Origin: Isosphaera sp.
Lineage (GTDB): Bacteria; Planctomycetota; Planctomycetia; Gemmatales; Gemmataceae
Assembly (NCBI GenBank): GCA_013822345.1
Contig: PNKH01000002.1
Span: 91,860-155,859 of the forward strand
DNA: 64,000 bases
Direction: 5' to 3'
Made by a program: the position numbers and the translations under genes. A model generated the notes under the pieces. The model was not told the origin of the DNA, searched no databases, and was given only the letters and a program-made list of their open reading frames with translations. The stretch's first letter is position 1; every line of letters begins with the position of its first letter. Shown here piece after piece: positions 19,234 to 26,817 of this stretch.

Positions 19234-19239
19234 GTTATA
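19234..19239 (-). promoter_or_regulatory. Possible -10 box of mqnA-mqnC
   Basis: TATAAC on the minus strand, about 35 bases before the mqnA ATG, in an otherwise GC-rich gap. No convincing -35 is seen. Confidence 0.4.
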
Positions 19240-19267
19240 AGAACCGCGGCGCGGCCGGGAACCGCAA

Positions 19268-19293
19268 CAACCCCCGGCACGCGCCGGGGGTTG
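19268..19293 (-). terminator. Hairpin after the YTV gene
   Basis: CAACCCCCGGC and GCCGGGGGTTG (19268-19278 and 19283-19293) form an 11-bp stem with a 4-base loop. There is no T run, so termination is only likely, not shown. Confidence 0.45.
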
Positions 19294-19305
19294 GGTGGGG
19301 CTTAC

Positions 19306-19392
19306 GTTTAGCCGCGACGCGGAGTCCTCGGAGCGGAGCGCGCCACGTCGGCGCCCGCGCTCCGCTCCGAGGACTCCGCGTCGCGGCTAAAC
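19306..19392. repeat. Palindromic element, family D, 37-bp perfect arms
   Basis: The longest arms in the window: 19306-19342 and 19356-19392, exact reverse complements with a 13-base centre, beginning GTTTAGCCGCGACGCGGAG. It ends 9 bases from the YTV stop. Part of the arm recurs at 10271-10295, and GTTTAGCCGCGAC recurs alone at 24520-24532. Confidence 0.93.
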
Positions 19393-19400
19393 GGGGGTGG

Positions 19401-21362
19401 TCACGGGCACGGGTCGCAGCCCGGCACGCACACCGGGACGTACCGCTTCACGCAGGTGGTGACCGTGTACGGCTCCATCGTGCACGTCTGGACCGGGACC
19501 ATCCGGCAGTGCGTCTCCGGGATCACCCGGCAGGTGGTGTGCGGGACGTACCGCACCCGCTCCTCGCACACGTAGTTCACCCGGCACTGCCGGACCACGC
19601 ACTGCCGCTCCTCACTCACCACCCGGCAGGTCGTCACCGGCACCTGCCGAACGTGCTGCTCCGGCACCTGCTCGACCACGCACCGCGTCTCGTACCGGAC
19701 GTGGTCCTCCTTGACCATCCGGCAGACCTGGTACGGCACCTGCCGGGTGTACTGCTCCGGCACGGTGTAGCAGTGCCGCCGGGTCTCGTACCGGACGTGG
19801 TCCTGACGCACCATCCGGCACGTCGTGTACGGGACCGTGACCGTCTTCACCTCCGGGACGGTGTAGCACCGCCGCTGGGTGACGAGCCGGACGTGCTGCT
19901 CCGGGACCATCCGGCAGGTGGTGTACGCCTGGTACCGGACCTTCTGCTCCGGGACGGTGTAGCAGCGGGTCCGGGTCTCGTACCGCACCTGCGGCTCGGC
20001 CACCATCCGGCAGGTGGTGTACGGGACCTGGCAGACCTTCTGCTCCGGGACGGTGTAGCAGCGGGTCCGGGTCTCGTACCGCATCTGGTGCTCCGGGACG
20101 ACCCGGCAGACGGTCCGGACGCACGCCCGCAGCTCCGTCTGCGGCACCTTCCGGCAGACCGGCACCTGGACCGTCGTGCAGACCGGCTTGCACACCAGCC
20201 GGCAGTCGCGGACGACCCGGCACTCCTCGTGCGGCACCCACACCTTCTTGCACACCGTCTTCCCCGGACACTGGACGGTCTCGCACACCACCGGCCCGGG
20301 GCAGTAGTGGCTGGTGCAGGTGCACGGGTCGAACACGCAGGTGCCGGGGAGCCGCACCTTCCGCGTCACCACCGGGCCGGGGACGTACTCGGTCACCGTC
20401 TCGTACCGCCCGGTGCACACCTTCTCGACCCGATCCGTGTACACCGGCTCGGTGACGTAGTTCACCCGCGTCTGGGTGACGTAATCCACCTCGGTGCGGT
20501 ACGTCGTGACCGGGACGTGGTACGTCTGCTGCTCCTGGACCGTCCGGTAGGTGCAGTAGGGGACCGCGACCTGGTACTGCTCGGTCTCGGTCCGGTAGGT
20601 GGTGTACCGGTGCTCGCGGACGTGCTGCTCGTACACCGGCCGGTACGTGCAGTAGGGGACCGCGACCTGGTACTGCTCGGTCTCGGTCCGGTACGTCGTG
20701 TACGGGATCGCCCGGACGTGCTGCTCGTACACCGGCCGGTTCACCGTGTACGCCACCGGCACCTGGTACTCCTCCACCACCGGGCGGGGGACGGTGTACG
20801 AGTGGGTGCGGGTGTGCTGCTCGTACACCGGTCGGTACGTGCAGTACGGGATGGCGACGGTGTACTCCTGCACCACCGGGCGGTGGACCGTCTGCACCAC
20901 GTCCCGGTAGTGCGTCTCGTACACCGGCCGGGTGGTGCAGTACGGGACCGCCACCTGGAACGTCCGGGTGACCGGCCGCATCACCGTGTAGGCCTGCGGC
21001 TGGTAGTGCGTCTCGTACACCGGCCGCTGGACGGTGTACGACCGGACGGTGTCGAAGTACTCGGTGACCGGCCGCTGGACCGTGTACCGCTCGGCGCAGT
21101 AGTTGGTCTCGTGGACGGTGCGGTGGGTGGTGACCGTCTCCGGCCGGTAGTGGGTCCGGTACACCGGGCGGTAGCACACCTGCTCGTGCCGCTCGACCAC
21201 CGGGACGTAGTGGACGGTCGGGGCGGCGGGCGGGGCGCACTGCTCGGCGGCGACGCACCGGCGCGGGTACCGGCAGGCCCCGACGTGGGCGGCGTCGGCC
21301 GCGGCCGGGGCGGCGGCGAGGCCGCCGAGGGCGAGCATCCAAACCCGGAACGAAGTCCTCAT
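19401..21362 (-). CDS. Cysteine-rich YTV repeat wall protein
   Basis: 653 residues from ATG 21362 with GGAG six bases upstream. The signal peptide is MRTSFRVWMLALGGLAAAPA. After it come some thirty short Tyr/Val/Arg repeats of the form YTVxRPVxExx, first Cys-poor (YTVQRPVYETHYQPQAYTVM), then a Cys-rich centre (DPCTCTSHYCPGPVVCETVQ), then repeats with regular cysteines (RCYTVPEQKV, TTCRMVPEQHVR). This is the planctomycete YTV family, reported as a cysteine-rich component of the cell wall. The dozens of cysteines suggest disulfide cross-linking. The last residues are CVPGCDPCP. No enzyme motif is seen; the role is structural by inference. Confidence 0.85.
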   Translation of the reverse strand: MRTSFRVWMLALGGLAAAPAAADAAHVGACRYPRRCVAAEQCAPPAAPTVHYVPVVERHEQVCYRPVYRTHYRPETVTTHRTVHETNYCAERYTVQRPVTEYFDTVRSYTVQRPVYETHYQPQAYTVMRPVTRTFQVAVPYCTTRPVYETHYRDVVQTVHRPVVQEYTVAIPYCTYRPVYEQHTRTHSYTVPRPVVEEYQVPVAYTVNRPVYEQHVRAIPYTTYRTETEQYQVAVPYCTYRPVYEQHVREHRYTTYRTETEQYQVAVPYCTYRTVQEQQTYHVPVTTYRTEVDYVTQTRVNYVTEPVYTDRVEKVCTGRYETVTEYVPGPVVTRKVRLPGTCVFDPCTCTSHYCPGPVVCETVQCPGKTVCKKVWVPHEECRVVRDCRLVCKPVCTTVQVPVCRKVPQTELRACVRTVCRVVPEHQMRYETRTRCYTVPEQKVCQVPYTTCRMVAEPQVRYETRTRCYTVPEQKVRYQAYTTCRMVPEQHVRLVTQRRCYTVPEVKTVTVPYTTCRMVRQDHVRYETRRHCYTVPEQYTRQVPYQVCRMVKEDHVRYETRCVVEQVPEQHVRQVPVTTCRVVSEERQCVVRQCRVNYVCEERVRYVPHTTCRVIPETHCRMVPVQTCTMEPYTVTTCVKRYVPVCVPGCDPCP

Positions 21363-21540
21363 GCTGGCTCCCGCGGGGGGCGCGTCGTGTTGGCGGTCTC
21401 GGTGCGGGGGCGTGCCCGTTCCCGGGCCCGTGAGGGAACTCTGCCCGACGCCGGCCGGGGGCAACAGGCCGGTTCCCCGGTTCCCCGCGGTTCGCACGGC
21501 CCCGGGACCGGCGCGACCCGCACCGCCGGCGCGCGCGGCC

Positions 21541-21653
21541 TCCTGGACCGCGGCCGTCCCGGCCGCTGCGACCCCGGTCGGGATGCGACACGGTCGTCCC
21601 GGAGGCGACCCGGGTCGGATCGGTGGAGCGGCCGGGACGGCCGCGCTCCAGGA
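21541..21653. repeat. Palindromic element, family E, in the 21363-21681 gap
   Basis: Arms 21541-21567 and 21627-21653, 27 bases with one mismatch (TCCTGGACCGCGGCCGTCCC start), 59-base centre. The second copy is at 53226-53340. The gap separates two divergent genes and holds no gene of its own. TATCCT at 21669-21674, seven bases before the next ATG, is a possible -10. Confidence 0.85.
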
Positions 21654-21681
21654 AGCACCCGGACCGTGTATCCTGAACCGC

Positions 21682-22542
21682 ATGGCGACCACCGCACCCG
21701 TCCTCGACCGGGAGGAGTACGTCGAGCAGGCGTACTTCCTCCGCACCCTCCGCGAGCGGCTGGCCGACAACCAGCCGGCCCAGGACGTGCTCGCCCGCGC
21801 CCACGACGAGGTGCTGTCCAGCACCCGGCTGCCGTACGCGGTGCAGTTCCTGGCGGTCGAGATGAAGCACACCGGGCTCCTGGGCAGCGGGTTCGCCCGG
21901 CTGCCGCACTACTTCACCGCGTTCCAGGCGTTCGTGGTCGGCCAGGCGGAGAAGGAGACGTCGCGGTTCCCGATGCCGACCGCCCTGCTCGTCCTGGAGC
22001 GGGAGGCGACGTACCGGGCGGCCGGGCCGACGAAGGCCGGGCTGTTCGTCTACCAGTTCGAGTCGATCGCCCGGAACCGGCTCGGCTACCTCGACGGGTT
22101 CGCCGCGGTCGCCGCCGACCCGCTGTACGACGCCGACTGGCGGGCGTTCGTCACCCCGCTCACCCGGCAGATCGGCGACCTGGACATCGGCGACCTGGTG
22201 TACGTCCGGTCCGACCTGTACGTGAAGGAGCAGCGGCGGGCGGACCCGGGGTACGAGCCGACCCTGCCGCCGCTGTTCGGGGAGAAGGAGGGGAAGATCG
22301 CGAAAGCGAGCCGGGGGCGCGACCCCTTGTACCTGTTCGCGGCGCTGCAGCGGCAGCTCGGATACCCGGAGGTGCCGCGGTACAGCCAGCGGGACGAGGG
22401 GCGGACGCGGGTCGACCGGCTGGAGGCGAAGGTGCGGGAGCTGGAGACGCGGCTGAAGCTGGCCGAGGGCGAGCTGCGCGGGAGCATCGACCTCAGCCAG
22501 TTCGGGAAGCCGGACCTGCTCAAGGACCCGGAGGACGAGTGA
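21682..22542 (+). CDS. Hypothetical cytosolic protein with coiled-coil end
   Basis: 286 residues from ATG 21682. The protein is mostly alpha-helical; the end (VDRLEAKVRELETRLKLAEG, about 250-270) is a short coiled coil, so it probably oligomerises. There is no signal peptide, membrane segment or catalytic motif. The start lacks a Shine-Dalgarno sequence and a TATCCT box lies only seven bases upstream, so the transcript may be leaderless. I do not recognise the family. The stop is followed six bases later by a family C palindrome. Confidence 0.7.
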   Translation: MATTAPVLDREEYVEQAYFLRTLRERLADNQPAQDVLARAHDEVLSSTRLPYAVQFLAVEMKHTGLLGSGFARLPHYFTAFQAFVVGQAEKETSRFPMPTALLVLEREATYRAAGPTKAGLFVYQFESIARNRLGYLDGFAAVAADPLYDADWRAFVTPLTRQIGDLDIGDLVYVRSDLYVKEQRRADPGYEPTLPPLFGEKEGKIAKASRGRDPLYLFAALQRQLGYPEVPRYSQRDEGRTRVDRLEAKVRELETRLKLAEGELRGSIDLSQFGKPDLLKDPEDE

Positions 22543-22548
22543 CCGGGT

Positions 22549-22624
22549 GGGAGGGCGAGGCTCCCGCCGAGCCGTCCGCGTACCCCCGCCCTGCGAGCCG
22601 GCTCGGCGGGAGCCTCGCCCTCCC
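22549..22624. repeat. Palindromic element, family C, 25-bp perfect arms
   Basis: Arms 22549-22573 and 22600-22624 are identical in sequence to those at 17206-17263 but around a different 26-base centre. It lies between two convergent genes. Confidence 0.92.
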
Positions 22625-22627
22625 GGG

Positions 22628-22861
22628 TCACGCCGGCCGGTTGCTCCCGGCCCGGAACGTCTCGATCACCTCGTACAGGTCGGTGCTGACCGCCACCTCG
22701 TCGTCAAGGAAGTCGGTCAGCCACAGGTAGTTCATCCGCTGGGCGGCGGCGACGAGCGGGAGGAGGTCGCCGAGCCGGACCCGGACATCCGGGTCCGGCG
22801 AGGGCGGGGCGTCGTCGCGGGGCGCCGGCGGCGGGGTGTACAGCTTGAGCCGTGCGGACAT
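22628..22861 (-). CDS. Small hypothetical protein, 77 residues
   Basis: ATG 22861 with GGAGG seven bases upstream, MSARLKLYTPPPAPRDDAPP. After a Pro/Asp-rich start comes a helical part (VRLGDLLPLVAAAQRMNYLW, LTDFLDDEVAVSTDLYEVIE). It is divergent from gpsA. No known function; the good ribosome site and conserved-looking C-terminal helices argue that it is real. Confidence 0.65.
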   Translation of the reverse strand: MSARLKLYTPPPAPRDDAPPSPDPDVRVRLGDLLPLVAAAQRMNYLWLTDFLDDEVAVSTDLYEVIETFRAGSNRPA

Positions 22862-22972
22862 GTGCGAACCTCCGTGATCCGGGCGGGCGGTCCCGGTCGG
22901 GTCATCGGCCGGCGCCGGCCGGGTGCTCCAGAAGCACCCGGCGGTTCCCGGCCCGGCCGGGTCCCGACCCGG

Positions 22973-22978
22973 TAAAAT
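22973..22978 (+). promoter_or_regulatory. Possible -10 box of gpsA
   Basis: TAAAAT, the only A/T-rich hexamer in a very GC-rich gap, 36 bases before the gpsA start. No matching -35 is seen. Confidence 0.45.
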
Positions 22979-23014
22979 GTGCCGGGCCGCGAACCAGTTC
23001 CGGGTGTGCGGGTC

Positions 23015-24016
23015 ATGCCGACGACGACGTTCGCCATCCTCGGGGCCGGCGGGTGGGGCACCGCGGTCGCCGTACTGCTGGCCCGGCACCAGGCCCACCG
23101 CGTCCGGCTGTGGGGGGCGCACCCGGAGTCGGTCGCCCGGCTGCGGGACGAGCGCGTGAACGCCCGGCTGCTCCCCGGCGTCCCCCTCCCGACCGTCGTG
23201 ACCGTCACCGCCGACCCGGCCGAGGCCGTCGCCGGGGCGGACTGCTGGGTGGTCGCCGTCCCGACCGCGTTCCTGCGCGAGACGCTGGCGCGGTTCGCTG
23301 CGGTCCGGTCCGCCGACGTGCCGGTGGTCAGCCTGACGAAGGGGCTGGAGGTCGGGACGTTCCGCCGCCCGTCGGAGGTGATCGCGGAGGCGCTCGGGAC
23401 CGAGCGGGTGGCGGTGCTGACCGGGCCGAGCCACGCCGAGGAGGTGGCCCGCGGGATGCCGACGTCGGTGACCGTCGCGGCCGCCGACCTCGGCCTGGCA
23501 GCGTGGGCGCAGGGGCGGTTCGGGACGGACCGGTTCCGGGTGTACACGAACGCCGACCCGGTCGGGGTGGAGCTGGCCGGGGCCCTGAAGAACGTGGTCG
23601 GGATCGCCGCGGGGGTGTGCGACGGCCTCGGGTTCGGGGACAACGCGAAGGCGGCGCTGCTGACCCGCGGGCTGGTCGAGATGACCCGGTTCGGGGTCGC
23701 CCACGGGGCGGAGCCGGGGACGTTCGCCGGGCTGGCCGGGGTCGGCGACCTGATCACGACGTGCTTCAGCCCGCACGGCCGGAACCGCCGCGTCGGGTAC
23801 CGGGTCGGCCGTGGCGAGCCGCTGTCGGCGGTGCTGGCGGGGCCGCAGGTGGCGGAGGGCGTGTCCACCAGCCGGAGCGTGTACGAGCGCGCGACCCGGA
23901 CGGGGCTGGACGTGCCGATCATGGCGGGCGTGTACCGGGTGCTGCACGAGGGCGTGCCGCCGGCCGCCGCGGTCCAGGAGCTGATGTCGCGGCGGCAGCG
24001 CGAGGAGCGAGTCTGA
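23015..24016 (+). CDS. gpsA: Glycerol-3-phosphate dehydrogenase [NAD(P)+]
   Basis: Reduces dihydroxyacetone phosphate to sn-glycerol 3-phosphate for phospholipid synthesis. 333 residues, the usual length. NAD-binding ILGAGGWGTAVAVLLARH at the N-terminus, LTGPSHAEEVARGMPTSV, the catalytic Lys in GALKNVVGIAAGVCDGLGFG and the LAGVGDLITTCFSPHGRNR motif are all present. Start ATG 23015 is the family N-terminus. The stop TGA overlaps the next ATG by one base (TGATG), so the DUF1802 gene is co-translated. Confidence 0.95.
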   Translation: MPTTTFAILGAGGWGTAVAVLLARHQAHRVRLWGAHPESVARLRDERVNARLLPGVPLPTVVTVTADPAEAVAGADCWVVAVPTAFLRETLARFAAVRSADVPVVSLTKGLEVGTFRRPSEVIAEALGTERVAVLTGPSHAEEVARGMPTSVTVAAADLGLAAWAQGRFGTDRFRVYTNADPVGVELAGALKNVVGIAAGVCDGLGFGDNAKAALLTRGLVEMTRFGVAHGAEPGTFAGLAGVGDLITTCFSPHGRNRRVGYRVGRGEPLSAVLAGPQVAEGVSTSRSVYERATRTGLDVPIMAGVYRVLHEGVPPAAAVQELMSRRQREERV

Positions 24017-24525
24017 TGGGGACGGTCGCGACCGCGTTCAAGGAGTGGGCGGTGGTCTGCCGGGCGCTGGCGGACGGCCGGCAGTCGGTGATCTTGCGCA
24101 AGGGCGGGATCGCGGAGGCGGGCGGCACGTTCCGGCCCGAGCACCCCGAGTTCCTCCTGTACCCGACGTTCTTCCACGAGCACCGGGCCGGGGTGAAGCC
24201 GGCGTTCCTCCCGCTCCTCGACGCGGCCGAGGCCGACAAGCCCGAGCCGGGGACGATCCGGTTCACGCACCTGGTCCGGGTGGCCGACGTGCGGCACCTC
24301 ACCGACCTCGACGCGGCCCTCACCCTCGACCCGCTCCACGCCTGGACGCCGGAGGTGGTGCGGCAGCGGTTCCACTACCGGACGCCCGGCCTGTTCGTGT
24401 TCGCCGTCCGCGTCTTCCGGCTAGGGGAGCCGGCGGTGCGGGTCGAGCGGCCGGAGTACGCCGGGTGCAAGACGTGGGTCGAGCTGGACGGGCCGGTGTC
24501 GACGGACGGCGCCACCCCCGTTTAG
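24016..24525 (+). CDS. DUF1802 family protein
   Basis: 169 residues beginning one base inside the gpsA stop. WAVVCRALADGRQSVILRKG, then the FRPEHPEFLLYPTFFHEH stretch, are typical of DUF1802, a family of unknown biochemical function in planctomycetes and cyanobacteria. It has no signal peptide or membrane segment. Coupling to gpsA suggests a cytosolic partner role but gives no reaction. Its TAG stop lies inside a half copy of the family D palindrome (GTTTAGCCGCGAC). Confidence 0.82.
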   Translation: MGTVATAFKEWAVVCRALADGRQSVILRKGGIAEAGGTFRPEHPEFLLYPTFFHEHRAGVKPAFLPLLDAAEADKPEPGTIRFTHLVRVADVRHLTDLDAALTLDPLHAWTPEVVRQRFHYRTPGLFVFAVRVFRLGEPAVRVERPEYAGCKTWVELDGPVSTDGATPV

Positions 24526-24532
24526 CCGCGAC
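24520..24532. repeat. Half copy of family D palindrome arm
   Basis: GTTTAGCCGCGAC, the outer 13 bases of the arm at 19306-19392, without a facing second arm. Its TAG is the stop codon of the DUF1802 gene. Confidence 0.55.
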
Positions 24533-24552
24533 CCGAAGGGGAGCGAGAGCCC

Positions 24553-25311
24553 ATGACCGACCGGAACGTCGCCCTGGTCACCGGCAGCGGCAAGCGGCGA
24601 ATCGGGTACCACGTCGCCGCGGCTCTGGCCGCCCGCGGGTACGCCCTCGTCATCCACTACCGCAGCTCCGCCGCCGAGGCCGCGGAGACGGCCGAGCAGT
24701 TCGCCCGCGCCCACGGCACCGCCACCCACCTGGCGAAGGCCGACCTCGCCGACGAGCGGCAGGTGAAGGCGATGGTCGCGGACGCCCTGGCGAAGTTCGG
24801 CAAGATCGACGTGCTGGTGAACTGCGCCGCCGTCTGGAACCGGAAGCGGCTCGAGGACACGACCGCGGCCGACGTCCGCGAGCACTTCGACACCAACACC
24901 CTCGGCACGTTCCTGACCTGCCAGCACGTCGGTCTGGCGATGGCCGGGCGGCCGGCCGGCGGGTGCATCGTCAACCTCGGGGACTGGGCCGACGCCCGCC
25001 CGTACCCGGACTACGCCGCGTACTTCCCGAGCAAGGCGGCGATCCCCGGGCTGACCCGGATGTTCGCGGTCGAGCTCGGGACCCGCAACCCGAAGGTGCG
25101 GGTGAACGCCGTGCTGCCGGGCCCGGTCATGCTCCCGCCGGAGATGACCGCAGCCGAGAAGGCCGAGGTCGCGGCGGCCACGCTGGTCAAACGGGAGGGG
25201 AGCCCCGAACACGTCGTCAAGGCGGTGCTCCACTTCGTCGACAACGACTTCATCACCGGGGCGTGCCTGCCGGTGGACGGCGGGCGGACCGTGTTCGCCG
25301 GCGGGAGCTGA
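24553..25311 (+). CDS. Short-chain dehydrogenase, pteridine-reductase-like
   Basis: 252 residues, Rossmann SDR: cofactor motif VTGSGKRRIGYHVA (the basic KRR region suggests NADPH), NCAA near residue 93 and catalytic YFPSK (YxxxK). The usual catalytic Ser is replaced: the strand reads IVNLGDWADARPYPDYAAY, with Asp. An Asp here with a following ARP motif is what pteridine reductases and FolM-like dihydromonapterin reductases have, so a folate/pterin substrate is the best guess. The end CLPVDGGRTVFAG is ordinary SDR sequence. 27 bases separate it from the DUF1802 gene. Confidence 0.8.
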   Translation: MTDRNVALVTGSGKRRIGYHVAAALAARGYALVIHYRSSAAEAAETAEQFARAHGTATHLAKADLADERQVKAMVADALAKFGKIDVLVNCAAVWNRKRLEDTTAADVREHFDTNTLGTFLTCQHVGLAMAGRPAGGCIVNLGDWADARPYPDYAAYFPSKAAIPGLTRMFAVELGTRNPKVRVNAVLPGPVMLPPEMTAAEKAEVAAATLVKREGSPEHVVKAVLHFVDNDFITGACLPVDGGRTVFAGGS

Positions 25312-25313
25312 CC

Positions 25314-25368
25314 CGGGCCGCCACGGAGGGCGGCCCTACCGGGTCTGGTAGCCCTCCGTGGCGGCCCG
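25314..25368. repeat. Palindromic element between convergent genes
   Basis: Arms 25314-25331 and 25351-25368, 18 bases exact (CGGGCCGCCACGGAGGGC). It fills the gap between the SDR stop and the selA stop and could terminate both transcripts. Confidence 0.85.
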
Positions 25369-25374
25369 CCACCT

Positions 25375-26757
25375 TCACCGGGCGGCCGCCGCGACCGCCC
25401 GCAGCAGGGCGTCCTCGTCCCGCTCGAACACCGCCCGCAGGTCGAGCAGCACCCGCCCGTCGGCCACCCGCCCCACCACCGCCGGCGACCCCGCCCGCAG
25501 CCGCGCCGCCACCTCGCCCTCCCCGACGCCTTCGACTGACACCGCGATGACACTCGTCGGCACGGCCACGTCCGGCAGCGACCCGCCGCCGACGTACGCC
25601 ACGTCGTCCCGCACCTCGGCCGCGACCCGCGGCACCTCCCGAAGCCGGGCCGCGAACGCCTCGGCCCGGCGGCGCAGCTCCGCGGGCGGGGTCGTCAGCA
25701 TCCGGAGGGTGGGGATCTCGCGCACCGCCCGGGCCGGGTCGCGGTACAGCCGGAGCGTCGCCTCCAGCGCCGCGAGCGTCATCTTGTCGAGCCGGAACGC
25801 CCGCATCAGCGGGTCGCGCTCGACCCGCTGGATCAGGTCCGCCCGGCCGGCGATCAGCCCGGCCTGCGGCCCGCCGAGCAGCTTGTCCCCGCTGAACAGG
25901 ACGAGGTCCGCCCCGGCGGCGATCCCGGCCGACACCAGCGGCTCGCCCGGCAGCCCGAACGCGGCCAGGTCGACCGCCTGGCCGCTCCCGGCGTCGTCGA
26001 TCACGGCGACGCGGTGCTTCCGCCCGAGTTCGACCAACTGCGGCAGGTCGACCGACTTCGTGAACCCGCGGACGCGGTAGTTGCTGGTGTGGACCCGCAT
26101 CAGCGCGGCGGTGTTCGGGCCGACCGCCGCCTCGTAGTCGGCCGCCCGGGTGATGTTCGTGGTGCCGACCTCGCGCAAAGTCGCCCCGCTCACCGCCATG
26201 ATGTCCGGGATGCGGAACCCGCCGCCGATCTCGATCAACTGGCCGCGGGAGACGACGACCTCCTTCCCGGCGGCGACCGCCCGGAGCACGATCACGGTCG
26301 CGGCGGCGCAGTTGTTCACCGCGGTCGCCGCCTCCGCCCCGGTGATGGCGCGGACGCCGGCCCGGACGGCGTCCTGCCGCGACGACCGCTTCCCGGTGGC
26401 GAGGTCGAGTTCGAGGTTCAGGTAGCCGCGGGCGGCGTCGGCGGCGGCGCGGGCCGCCTCCTCGTGCAGCGCCGACCGGCCGAGGTTGGTGTGGAGGACG
26501 ACGCCGGTGGCGTTGATGACCGGGCGGAACCGCGGGGCCGCGTCGGCGTCGAGCCTGGCCGCGGCCCGCTCCGCGGCGGCGAACGGGTCGAGGTCGGGGG
26601 CGGCGCCGGCCGCGAGCGCCGCCCGGAGCGCATCAACCTCCGCCCGGGCGGCGTCGGCGACGGCGGCGGGCGGGTGGCGGTCGCGCGCCGCGGCGAGCGG
26701 CGGCAGGTCGAGGAGCTTCGCGACGGCCGGCAGGCGGCGGAACGGGTGGTCGCCCAT
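25375..26757 (-). CDS. selA: L-seryl-tRNA(Sec) selenium transferase
   Basis: PLP enzyme that turns seryl-tRNA(Sec) into selenocysteinyl-tRNA(Sec) using selenophosphate. About 460 residues; the N-terminal RRLPAVAKLLDLP, the INATGVVLHTNLGRSAL motif, the DDAGSGQAVDL region and the PLP lysine in FSGDKLLGGPQAG are all present. Start is ambiguous among ATGs at 26757, 26766 and 26769; 26757 gives MGDHPFRRLPAV, the usual beginning, but none has a good ribosome site. selB, selD and tRNA-Sec are not in the window. Its presence predicts selenoproteins elsewhere in the genome. Divergent from oxyR with about 60 bases between. Confidence 0.92.
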   Translation of the reverse strand: MGDHPFRRLPAVAKLLDLPPLAAARDRHPPAAVADAARAEVDALRAALAAGAAPDLDPFAAAERAAARLDADAAPRFRPVINATGVVLHTNLGRSALHEEAARAAADAARGYLNLELDLATGKRSSRQDAVRAGVRAITGAEAATAVNNCAAATVIVLRAVAAGKEVVVSRGQLIEIGGGFRIPDIMAVSGATLREVGTTNITRAADYEAAVGPNTAALMRVHTSNYRVRGFTKSVDLPQLVELGRKHRVAVIDDAGSGQAVDLAAFGLPGEPLVSAGIAAGADLVLFSGDKLLGGPQAGLIAGRADLIQRVERDPLMRAFRLDKMTLAALEATLRLYRDPARAVREIPTLRMLTTPPAELRRRAEAFAARLREVPRVAAEVRDDVAYVGGGSLPDVAVPTSVIAVSVEGVGEGEVAARLRAGSPAVVGRVADGRVLLDLRAVFERDEDALLRAVAAAAR

Positions 26758-26805
26758 GCCGGCCATCATACCCGCGGCCCACTTCCCGTCCCGCCGGCCG
26801 GCTGT

Positions 26806-26811
26806 TACGAT
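26806..26811 (+). promoter_or_regulatory. Possible -10 box of oxyR
   Basis: TACGAT ending six bases before the oxyR ATG. If used, the mRNA would begin at or near the start codon (leaderless). The -35 region is weak. Confidence 0.35.
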
Positions 26812-26817
26812 CGGTTC

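Noticed and set aside
22852..24015. A + strand frame overlapping gpsA
   Set aside because: It is an Arg/Gly/Pro-rich shadow of gpsA; the real product in this frame begins only at 24016 (DUF1802).
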